A stretch of 64,000 bases of DNA, taken from contig NZ_JOBH01000014.1 of NCBI RefSeq assembly GCF_000717745.1, positions 62,001-126,000 of the forward strand, written 5' to 3'. The position numbers and the translations under genes were made by a program. Of this stretch, positions 17,487 through 27,391 are shown piece after piece. The notes under the pieces are model-generated. The model was not told the DNA's origin, made no database searches, and saw only the letters and a list, made by a program, of their open reading frames with translations. The stretch's first letter is position 1. Each line of letters opens with the position of its first letter. Source of the stretch: Streptomyces violens (GTDB taxonomy: Bacteria; Actinomycetota; Actinomycetes; Streptomycetales; Streptomycetaceae).

Positions 17487-18797
17487 GTGACCGACGTGAC
17501 CGATGCCGCCACCGCGACCCAGGCCCGCTCCGAGCACACCGCCGATGTGATCGTCGTGGGGGCCGGCCCGGCCGGCTCGACCACCGCGTACTACCTCGCC
17601 AAGGCCGGTCTGGACGTCCTCCTGCTGGAGAAGACGGCCTTCCCGCGCGAGAAGGTCTGCGGCGACGGCCTCACCCCGCGCGCCACCAAGCAGCTCGTGT
17701 CGATGGGCATCGACATCTCCGAGGAGGCCGGCTGGCTGCGCAACAAGGGCCTGCGCATCATCGGCGGCGGCGTCCGCCTCCAGCTCGACTGGCCGGACCT
17801 CGCCTCGTACCCGGACTACGGCCTGGTCCGCAAGCGGGACGACTTCGACGAGCAGCTCGCCCGGCAGGCGCAGAAGGCCGGCGCCCGGCTGTACGAGCGC
17901 TGCAACGTCAGCGGCCCGATCGTCAACGAGCTGACCGGGCGCATCGAGGGCGTCACCGCCAAGCTCGGCGAGGAGAAGACGCCGGTCACCTTCCACGCCC
18001 CGCTCGTGGTCGCCGCCGACGGCAACTCCACGCGCCTCTCCCTGGCGATGGGCCTGCACCGCCGCGAGGACCGCCCGATGGGCGTCGCGGTCCGTACGTA
18101 CTTCACCTCGCCCCGCCACGACGACGACTACCTGGAGTCCTGGCTGGAGCTGTGGGACCGCAGCGGCCCGCAGGACCGGCTGCTGCCCGGCTACGGCTGG
18201 ATCTTCGGCATGGGCGACGGCACGTCGAACGTCGGCCTCGGCGTCCTGAACACCTCCAGCAGCTTCAAGGAGCTGGACTGGCGCGAGATCCTCAAGGCGT
18301 GGTGCGCCTCCATGCCGGAGGACTGGGGCTACACCCCGGAGAACATGACGATGCCGATCCGCGGCGCGGCGCTCCCCATGGCCTTCAACCGCCAGCCGCA
18401 CTACACCAAGGGCCTCCTTCTGGTCGGTGACGCGGGCGGCCTGGTGAACCCGTTCAACGGCGAGGGCATCGCGTACGCCATGGAGTCCGGCCAGATCGCC
18501 GCGGACGTCATCGTGCAGGCGCACGCGCGCGCCACGTACGCCCAGCGCGAGCTGGCCCTGCAGCGGTACCCGAAGATCCTCAAGGACACCTACGGCGGCT
18601 ACTACTCGATGGGCCGCGCGTTCGTGAAGCTCATCGGCAACCCGAAGATCATGAAGCTGGCCACGCAGCGCGGTCTCACCCACCCGATGCTGATGAAGTT
18701 CACCCTGAAGATGCTGGCCAACCTCACCGACCCGACCGGCGGCGACGCGATGGACCGCATCATCAACGGTCTGAGCAAGGTCGCGCCCAAGGCGTGA
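17487..18797 (+). CDS. Geranylgeranyl-reductase-family flavoprotein, MenJ-like menaquinone reductase
   Basis: The product is 436 aa from GTG 17487. The N-terminal FAD-binding fold is VIVVGAGPAGSTTAYYLAKAG, followed by the GGR-family motif EKVCGDGLTPRA and the second flavin motif LLVGDAGGLVNPFNGEGI. It closely resembles the family of M. tuberculosis MenJ (Rv0561c), which saturates an isoprene unit of menaquinone and lies near menG there too. Streptomyces menaquinones are partly hydrogenated, which fits. Membrane association is likely. A strong terminator follows. Confidence 0.85.
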   Translation: MTDVTDAATATQARSEHTADVIVVGAGPAGSTTAYYLAKAGLDVLLLEKTAFPREKVCGDGLTPRATKQLVSMGIDISEEAGWLRNKGLRIIGGGVRLQLDWPDLASYPDYGLVRKRDDFDEQLARQAQKAGARLYERCNVSGPIVNELTGRIEGVTAKLGEEKTPVTFHAPLVVAADGNSTRLSLAMGLHRREDRPMGVAVRTYFTSPRHDDDYLESWLELWDRSGPQDRLLPGYGWIFGMGDGTSNVGLGVLNTSSSFKELDWREILKAWCASMPEDWGYTPENMTMPIRGAALPMAFNRQPHYTKGLLLVGDAGGLVNPFNGEGIAYAMESGQIAADVIVQAHARATYAQRELALQRYPKILKDTYGGYYSMGRAFVKLIGNPKIMKLATQRGLTHPMLMKFTLKMLANLTDPTGGDAMDRIINGLSKVAPKA

Positions 18798-18831
18798 TCC
18801 CCGCGCGCATGGCCTGAGAGCCTTTCTGACG

Positions 18832-18860
18832 TGCCGCCACCGGCCCTGCCGGTGGCGGCA
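18832..18860 (+). terminator. Intrinsic terminator after the menJ-like gene
   Basis: TGCCGCCACCGG (18832-18843) pairs perfectly with CCGGTGGCGGCA (18849-18860) around a 5-nt loop, 35 bp after the stop codon. It is a textbook GC-rich hairpin. Confidence 0.9.
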
Positions 18861-19049
18861 TCGTGCTTTCGCGCGGCTCCGGGCTGTCCTGGGGCCGGTC
18901 TTGACACGCGAAGTTGGCGGATTGTGCCTACTGCCGTACAGGCGTGCGGGCCGCCAGGCTGGGGAGGAGCACACACAGCGCCGAGTGGAACACGGAGCGT
19001 GAACCATGAGGATGGCGAGGGCACGGCGCCGGTTGCGAGGGGGGACGCC

Positions 19050-19217
19050 ATGAGCGACGGAAGGAAGGGGGGTGAACGGGATGAACGGGACGAGGGGGCC
19101 GAGCGTCCCGAGTCGGCGGAGCGGGCGGACGAGGTACAGGGGGAGGACGACCGCCGGGCGGAGCTGAGGGCGAAGGTCCGGGAGGCCAACCGGCAGAGCA
19201 CGCTCTGGCCGCGGTGA
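19050..19217 (+). CDS. Small highly charged hypothetical protein
   Basis: A 55-codon frame from ATG 19050, preceded by GAGGGGGGA at good spacing, encodes a very charged, probably disordered peptide (Glu, Arg and Asp rich), ending ANRQSTLWPR. Third-position GC is lower than in the neighbours. TTGACA at 18901-18906 may be a -35, but the -10 is weak. Nothing identifies a function. It precedes the IclR gene by 48 bp and could be co-transcribed. It may also be spurious. Confidence 0.45.
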   Translation: MSDGRKGGERDERDEGAERPESAERADEVQGEDDRRAELRAKVREANRQSTLWPR

Positions 19218-19230
19218 GGGATCCTGGAAG

Positions 19231-19243
19231 GGCAGCAGCTGCC
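19231..19243. promoter_or_regulatory. Palindrome upstream of the IclR gene
   Basis: GGCAGC-A-GCTGCC is a perfect 13-bp palindrome ending 22 bp before the ATG. Its position suits autoregulation, but it is short and GC-rich, so chance is possible. Confidence 0.35.
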
Positions 19244-19265
19244 GACCGAGACGCCCGGAGGGACC

Positions 19266-20045
19266 ATGTCCGCCGCACCCGCCAACGGACCTCACTCCGC
19301 GGGCGCGTCCCATGCCGGGGGCGGACCGCTCTCCGTCGACCGGGCGCTGGACGTGCTCGACGCGGTGGCCGGGGCGGCGGGTCCGGTGCCGGCCAAGGCG
19401 CTGGCCCGGCGGCTGGGCTGTTCACTGTCCACGGTCTACAACCTGCTGGGACCGCTGACCGCGCGCGGGCATCTCATGCGTTCGGGCGGCGGATACGTCC
19501 TGGGGCCCCAGGTGCCCGCGCTGTACCGGGCTTTCCAGCGGCAGACCGGTATCGAGGAGGACGCGCGCGAGCTGCTGCGGCACGTACGGCGGGCCACCGG
19601 GACGCACGCGTACCTCAGTGCGGTGGGGCAGGGGCGGATCGCGGTCGTCGACAGCACGCTGCCGGTGTCGGCGGCCGGCGGGCCGTTCGCGGTGGGGCCC
19701 GACCACGGCGCGCACGCCACCGCGCACGGCAAGGTGCTGCTCGCCGCGCTGAACCGGCCCGCGCGCCGCCGCTACCTCGACGCGCACGGCCTGCCCCGGC
19801 TGACGGACCGTACGATCACCTCGCCCGAGCGCTTCGAGGCGGAGCTGGTGCGGGTGCGCCGGGAGGGGCTCGCCGTATCGGTCGGTGAGACCGACCCGGC
19901 CCACACCTGTCTCGCCGTCCGCCTCCCGGGCGAGGGCCCCGACGGCTCCGTCCGCGCGCTGTCGGTGTCCCTGCCGACCGCCGACTACCCGGCGCGCCGG
20001 GGCGAGCTGGCGTCCGTACTGACCAGGGCGGCGGCCGGGGCCTGA
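19266..20045 (+). CDS. IclR-family transcriptional regulator
   Basis: The product is 259 aa from ATG 19266, preceded by GGAGGGACC. The IclR winged helix-turn-helix spans about residues 22-80 (VDRALDVLDAV...AKALARRLGCSLSTVYNLLGPLTARG). The C-terminal effector domain contains HATAHGKVLLAAL, TSPERFEAELVRVRREGLAVSVGE and a terminal ADYPARRGELASVL. IclR proteins sense small organic acids or aromatics. The target is unknown; the ABM monooxygenase just downstream is the nearest candidate. Confidence 0.9.
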   Translation: MSAAPANGPHSAGASHAGGGPLSVDRALDVLDAVAGAAGPVPAKALARRLGCSLSTVYNLLGPLTARGHLMRSGGGYVLGPQVPALYRAFQRQTGIEEDARELLRHVRRATGTHAYLSAVGQGRIAVVDSTLPVSAAGGPFAVGPDHGAHATAHGKVLLAALNRPARRRYLDAHGLPRLTDRTITSPERFEAELVRVRREGLAVSVGETDPAHTCLAVRLPGEGPDGSVRALSVSLPTADYPARRGELASVLTRAAAGA

Positions 20046-20147
20046 GTCCGGTACCGCACGGGTTCTCCGGCACCGGTTTTTCCGGCATCGGTGGAATGGC
20101 GGCCCCGCCGGCTCGCGGCGCGGCCGCCCGCGGCGCACAGTGGTCGC

Positions 20148-20474
20148 ATGATTTTCATCGCTGTGAAGTTCACCGTCCGGCCCGAGAAGAGCGACCAGTG
20201 GCTGTCGCTGACCGAGCCCTTCACGCTCGCCACCCGCGCCGAGCCGGGCAACATCTTCTTCGAGTGGTCCCGGAGCGTGGACGACCCGAACCAGTTCGTG
20301 CTGCTGGAGGCCTTCGCGGGCCAGGAGGCGGGCGTGGCGCACGTGCAGTCCGACCACTTCAAGGAGGCCATCGAGCTGATGTCCGGCCTCGTCGCGAGCA
20401 CCCCGGAAATCATCAACGTCGAGACCGAGGGCACCGGCTGGGGCGAGATGGCCGAGGTCAAGCCGCGCCAGTAG
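20148..20474 (+). CDS. ABM-domain protein, putative quinol monooxygenase (YgiN-like)
   Basis: The product is 108 aa from ATG 20148. It is one antibiotic-biosynthesis-monooxygenase fold (IAVKFTVRPEKSDQWLSL...NIFFEWSRSVDDPNQFVLLEAFAGQEAGVAHVQSDHFKEAI), typical of cofactor-free enzymes such as E. coli YgiN, which acts on quinols. The setting among menaquinone and complex I genes makes a quinol or redox role attractive, but many ABM proteins have other roles. There is no ribosome site, so a leaderless start is possible. Confidence 0.78.
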   Translation: MIFIAVKFTVRPEKSDQWLSLTEPFTLATRAEPGNIFFEWSRSVDDPNQFVLLEAFAGQEAGVAHVQSDHFKEAIELMSGLVASTPEIINVETEGTGWGEMAEVKPRQ

Positions 20475-20512
20475 TGCACACCTGAACGGGCGAAAGCCTC
20501 GAAGTACGGCGA

Positions 20513-20549
20513 AAGGGCCGTCGTCCCGAGCGGGGGGACGACGGCCCTT
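20513..20549. terminator. Bidirectional terminator between the ABM gene and the NlpC/P60 gene
   Basis: AAGGGCCGTCGTCCC (20513-20527) pairs perfectly with GGGACGACGGCCCTT (20535-20549) around a 7-nt loop, about halfway between two convergent stops. Confidence 0.9.
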
Positions 20550-20579
20550 CGTGGTGCCTGTGGCCTCGGGAGGGGGTCC

Positions 20580-21395
20580 TCAGCGGACGCGCACGGCGCC
20601 CGTCGGCTGGTCGTAGCTCATGTCGCGCTGCACCACGCCGGTGCTGGAGTTCTGCGCGCCGATGAACTGGCCGTCGCCGATGTAGACGCCGACGTGGTAC
20701 GCGCTGCCCGCGCTGCCCCAGTAGAGGATGTCGCCCACCTGGAGGTTGTCCAGGCCCACCTGGGTGCCGGCGGTGGACTGGTCCTGGGAGACACGCGGCA
20801 GGTCGATGCCGATCTGCCGGAACGCGGCCTGGGTGAGGCCGGAGCAGTCGTACGCGGACGGGCCGGTCGCGCCGCTCACGTACGCCTTGCCGACCTGGGC
20901 CTTGAGGAAGTCCACCAGAGTGGCGGTGGAGCCGGAGAGGGATCCGGTGTCGACCGAGGCGGAGGCGGAGAGGAGGGGGCCACGGTCCGCGGAGCGCGAA
21001 GCGCGGGCCTGCTCGGCCTCCTTGGCCTTGCGGGCCGCGGCGGCCCGCTTCTCCGCCTCGGCCTTGCGCTTGGCCTCGACGGCCTTGTCCTTGGCCTTCT
21101 GCGCGGCCTTCTCGGCCTTGGAGAAGACCGTGTCCTGCGCTGCCTGCAGCTCGTACTGGTCCGCCACCTGCTGGGTGGTGTCCGCGGTCTTCGCCACGGA
21201 CGTCGCGAGCTCGGCGCTGATGGTCGGCAGCTCCTGCGTTTCGGAGGCCGGCTTCTCACCGGTGGCGTTCGCGGGGACGGCGGTACCGGTCACCGCCAGC
21301 GTGAGGATGCCACCGGTGAACCCTGCGCGCACGGCTCGCGAAGTCGCGGAGCGGCGGGGCTTCCGGTGGCTGGGTATGAGTGCGTTCGGGGACAT
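20580..21395 (-). CDS. Secreted NlpC/P60 (C40) peptidoglycan endopeptidase
   Basis: The product is 271 aa from ATG 21395. Residues 1-45 form a long signal peptide (basic RKPRRSATSRAVRAGF, then a hydrophobic core ending about PANATG). Residues 60-150 are an Ala/Lys/Glu-rich helical segment, probably coiled-coil. The C-terminal domain (about 160-271) is NlpC/P60, with catalytic Cys in AYDCSGLTQAAF and His in AYHVGVYIGDGQF. It would cut stem peptides in the cell wall outside the membrane. A longer in-frame ORF extends upstream but lacks a start signal; the long upstream region holds repeats. Confidence 0.92.
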   Translation of the reverse strand: MSPNALIPSHRKPRRSATSRAVRAGFTGGILTLAVTGTAVPANATGEKPASETQELPTISAELATSVAKTADTTQQVADQYELQAAQDTVFSKAEKAAQKAKDKAVEAKRKAEAEKRAAAARKAKEAEQARASRSADRGPLLSASASVDTGSLSGSTATLVDFLKAQVGKAYVSGATGPSAYDCSGLTQAAFRQIGIDLPRVSQDQSTAGTQVGLDNLQVGDILYWGSAGSAYHVGVYIGDGQFIGAQNSSTGVVQRDMSYDQPTGAVRVR

Positions 21396-21433
21396 GGCAC
21401 CACGGCTATCAGGAGCCCCAGGTTGCTGCCAAC

Positions 21434-21455
21434 AAAGGTGGTGTGCACCACTTTT
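21434..21455. promoter_or_regulatory. Near-perfect 22-bp palindrome upstream of the NlpC/P60 gene
   Basis: AAAGGTGGTG-TG-CACCACTTTT has one mismatch in its 10-bp arms. It lies 39 bp before the NlpC/P60 start codon, where a regulator or leader hairpin could act. Confidence 0.45.
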
Positions 21456-21540
21456 GACGCGTACACGGTGAACAAACCGGACCAATCGGCCAGCGGCGTG
21501 TCGGCCGAGGGGGTGTCCGAATTTCGTGATCATGTTCCTG

Positions 21541-21583
21541 CGCACGGCATTTACCGCTCGATGCGCCCCAGCACGGCACTTAC
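21541..21583 (-). repeat. Paired 14-bp direct repeat in the NlpC/P60 promoter region
   Basis: GCACGGCATTTACC (21541-21554) and GCACGGCACTTACC (21570-21583) differ at one position and are offset by 29 bp, close to three helical turns. On the minus strand the second reads GGTAAGTGCCGTGC; TTGGCG-N18-TAAGTG there also resembles a promoter. Confidence 0.45.
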
Positions 21584-21836
21584 CACCTTCGCAACCGACA
21601 CGCCAAGGCTGCCCCACCGTCAAGGTTTTAGAAGTGTGAAACGCGTGGGATAGCTCACTCCTGAGTGACCGTTATGTCCTCGTGATGCGCGCTCGTGAAG
21701 CGATGCACGTACCGGCGATCACGACGGGGTCACGACTAGGTCACGCGGACGGGTGGGCGCGCGCTAGCAGTTGACCGTGTCCAACGCCAATTTGCTTGCG
21801 GAGCGTAGCTCTTGATAGAGGGGGCATCCTTTTGAC

Positions 21837-21873
21837 CAGCGGCAACCGCTGCTTTGATCACTTCAAGTGATCA
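21837..21873. promoter_or_regulatory. Stacked palindromes in the nuo upstream region
   Basis: CAGCGG-CAA-CCGCTG (21837-21851) is followed after 3 bp by TGATCACTT-C-AAGTGATCA (21855-21873), with perfect 9-bp arms. The second is long enough to be unlikely by chance and looks like a dimeric repressor or activator site. No known regulator is assigned. Confidence 0.55.
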
Positions 21874-21990
21874 CTCGGGCGCTTCCGGTGCGAAGATCGC
21901 CGCCGATCTGACTTCATGATCCTTCGTCAGGTGGTGGAGATCACAAAGGCGTTGTCGCACCCCGTGTCGCAGATCACAGACTCACGGGCA

Positions 21991-21996
21991 TAGGAT
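21991..21996 (+). promoter_or_regulatory. Candidate nuoA -10 box
   Basis: TAGGAT is a strong Streptomyces -10 match. No good -35 is seen at 17-18 bp (TGTCGC at 21965 is 20 bp away). Transcription would start at about 22003, just before the Rex-like site. Confidence 0.5.
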
Positions 21997-22011
21997 GCAG
22001 GCGGCCAGGGC

Positions 22012-22029
22012 TTGTGAACTGCCTCACAT
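22012..22029. promoter_or_regulatory. Putative Rex operator at the nuoA promoter
   Basis: TTGTGAACTGCCTCACAT matches the Rex consensus TTGTGAANNNNTTCACAA at 12 of 14 defined positions. It lies about 10-27 bp after the inferred start and 92 bp before the nuoA GTG, a good place for repression. Rex is the NADH/NAD+-sensing repressor of respiratory genes in Streptomyces, and NADH dehydrogenase is a sensible target. Confidence 0.65.
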
Positions 22030-22120
22030 AGCCGTGATCTCTGTCGAGATCCGTCGAGGAGTGAACGGGCCCGGGGCCGGACCGCCAACCAGTCATCGTC
22101 GACTGAAGGGAGCGAGGACG

Positions 22121-22480
22121 GTGAACGCCTATGCGCCCATCCTCGTACTGGGAGCCCTCGGGGCAGGCTTTGCGATCTTCTCTGTCGTCATGGCCACGCT
22201 CGTCGGACCCAGGCGCTACAACCGGGCCAAGCTCGAGGCGTACGAGTGCGGGATCGAGCCGACCCCACAGCCTTCAGGCGGCGGTCGCTTTCCGATCAAG
22301 TACTACCTGACGGCGATGCTCTTCATCGTCTTCGACATCGAGATCGTCTTCCTCTACCCCTGGGCCGTCACCTTCGACGCCCTGGGGCTGTTCGGGCTCG
22401 TCGAGATGCTGCTCTTCGCGCTCACCGTCTTCGTCGCCTACGCCTACGTCTGGCGCCGCGGCGGCCTGGAATGGGACTAG
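22121..22480 (+). CDS. nuoA: NADH-quinone oxidoreductase subunit A
   Basis: The product is 119 aa from GTG 22121, preceded by AAGGGAGCGAGGA; an upstream in-frame ATG lacks a ribosome site. This small membrane-arm subunit has three spans. Signatures are [37 protein letters not shown], with the conserved acidic residues, and the terminal RRGGLEWD. It heads the complete nuo operon that pumps protons while reducing menaquinone with NADH. Confidence 0.96.
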   Translation: MNAYAPILVLGALGAGFAIFSVVMATLVGPRRYNRAKLEAYECGIEPTPQPSGGGRFPIKYYLTAMLFIVFDIEIVFLYPWAVTFDALGLFGLVEMLLFALTVFVAYAYVWRRGGLEWD

Positions 22481-22490
22481 GGGTCACCCA

Positions 22491-23041
<551 letters not shown>

Positions 23042-23045
<4 letters not shown>

Positions 23046-23802
23046 GCGACCCGGACAAGAGCACGCACGGTACGGGGGCCAACGGGGTCAACCCGGACAA
23101 GGACCTCAACGCCCAGAACCTCCCCGGGCAGCGCGGCGACCAGGGCGAGGTCATCGGCGTCCGCCGCGGCATGTTCGGCGCCAACAACGGCGGCGACACC
23201 TCGGGGTACGGCGGTCTCGTACGGACCGTACGGCTGCCCGGCGCCACCTCCCGGCCGTACGGGGGCTGGTTCGACGAGGTCGCGGACGAGCTCGAGGGCG
23301 CGCTGGAGGAGCAGGGCCTCGTCCCCGAGAACGTCATCGAGAAGACGGTCGTCGACCGCGGCGAGCTGACCTTCCACATCGAGCGGGAGTACCTCCCGGT
23401 GGTCGCGAAGACGCTCCGCGACGACCCGGCCCTCCGCTTCGAACTGTGCACCGGCGTCAGCGCCGTGCACTTCCCCGGCGACAAGGGCCGCGAGCTGCAC
23501 GCCGTCTACCACCTGCGGTCGATCACCCACACCCGGCTGATCCGGCTGGAGGTCTCCGCGCCCGACGGCGACCCGCACATCCCCTCGGTCGTCAGCGTCT
23601 ATCCGACCAACGACTGGCACGAGCGCGAGGTCTACGACTTCTTCGGCCTGATCTTCGACGGCCACCCGGCGCTCACCCGGATCATGATGCCGGACGACTG
23701 GCAGGGCTTCCCGCAGCGCAAGGACTACCCGCTCGGCGGCATCCCCGTCGAGTACAAGGGCGCCCAGATCCCGGCTCCCGACCAGCGGAGGTCGTACAGC
23801 TG

Positions 23803-23803
<1 letters not shown>
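23042..23803 (+). CDS. nuoC: NADH-quinone oxidoreductase subunit C
   Basis: The product is 253 aa from GTG 23042. It is the 30-kDa-type connecting subunit of the peripheral arm. The signature is [44 protein letters not shown]. The first 60 residues are an actinobacterial hydrophilic extension. It is a separate gene, not a NuoCD fusion as in E. coli, and its stop shares one base with the nuoD ATG. Confidence 0.96.
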
Positions 23804-25130
<1,327 letters not shown>

Positions 25131-25134
<4 letters not shown>

Positions 25135-26014
25135 CAGCCACACCCGCCGAGCAAGAGGTGAGCCTGGGGATGCCGCAGCTCCCCGCCCCCGATTACCCGG
25201 CCGACGTACGGGCCCGGCTCGAAGCGGACGCGAAGGAGGTGATCGCCCGCTACCCCGGCGCGCGCTCGGCCCTGCTGCCGCTGCTGCACCTCGTCCAGTC
25301 CGAGGAAGGCCACGTCACCCGCACCGGCATCCGCTTCTGCGCGGAGATGCTGGACCTCACCACCGCCGAGGTCACGGCCGTCTCGACCTTCTACACGATG
25401 TACCGCCGCAAGCCGAGCGGCGACTACCAGGTCGGGGTGTGCACCAACACCCTCTGCGCCGTCATGGGCGGCGACGCGATCTTCGACGAGCTGAAGGAAC
25501 ACCTCGGCGTCGGCAACGACGAGACCACCGCCGACGGCAAGGTCACCCTCGAACACATCGAGTGCAACGCCGCCTGCGACTACGCGCCCGTCGTGATGGT
25601 CAACTGGGAGTTCTTCGACAACCAGACGCCGGAGAGCGCGAAGCAGCTGGTGGACGACCTGCGGGCCGGACGCCCCGTCGCCCCCACCCGGGGCGCGCCC
25701 CTGTGCACGTACAAGGACACGGCCCGCATCCTGGCCGGCTTCCCCGACCGCCGGGAGGGCGCCGTCGAGGCGACCGGCGGTGCGGGGGCCGCCTCGCTCG
25801 CCGGGCTCCGGCTGGCCAAGGGCGAGGAGCTGCCGGGCGGCACGGACCATGTCGTCGCCCCGCGCGACGGTGCGCATCCGACGGACGAGGCATCTTCCGG
25901 GCGCGCGTCCGGCGAGGCTCCGGCCACCCACCCGAGCTCGCACGACGCGCCCCGCAACACCTCGGCCTCCGACCCGGCGCACCCGTCGGGACCTGCTGCT
26001 GAGGAGGGAGAGTG

Positions 26015-26015
<1 letters not shown>
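25131..26015 (+). CDS. nuoE: NADH-quinone oxidoreductase subunit E
   Basis: The product is 294 aa from GTG 25131. It is the 24-kDa NADH-module subunit with the 2Fe-2S cluster N1a; ligands are CTNTLC (about residue 104) and CNAACD (about residue 145). The core ends near residue 215. About 75 further residues are a low-complexity Ala/Pro/Ser/Asp tail, longer than in most homologues and probably disordered. It overlaps nuoD by 4 bp. Confidence 0.96.

Positions 26016-27387
<1,372 letters not shown>

Positions 27388-27391
<4 letters not shown>

Larger units (their letters stand above)
21396..22120. other. Divergent regulatory region between nlpC/P60 and nuoA (725 bp)
   Basis: No gene is seen. It contains, left to right: a near-palindrome at 21434-21455; a 14-bp direct repeat at 21541 and 21570; the palindrome TCACTC-CT-GAGTGA at 21655-21668; a possible promoter TTGCTT-N18-TAGAGG at 21792-21821; stacked palindromes at 21837-21873; two AGATCACA motifs at about 21938 and 21971; TAGGAT at 21991; and a Rex-like operator at 22012-22029. 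Confidence 0.7.

Noticed and set aside
21396..21994. Possible ydaO/c-di-AMP riboswitch before the NlpC/P60 gene
   Set aside because: I looked on the minus strand for the conserved core and did not recognise it. A covariance search would be decisive.
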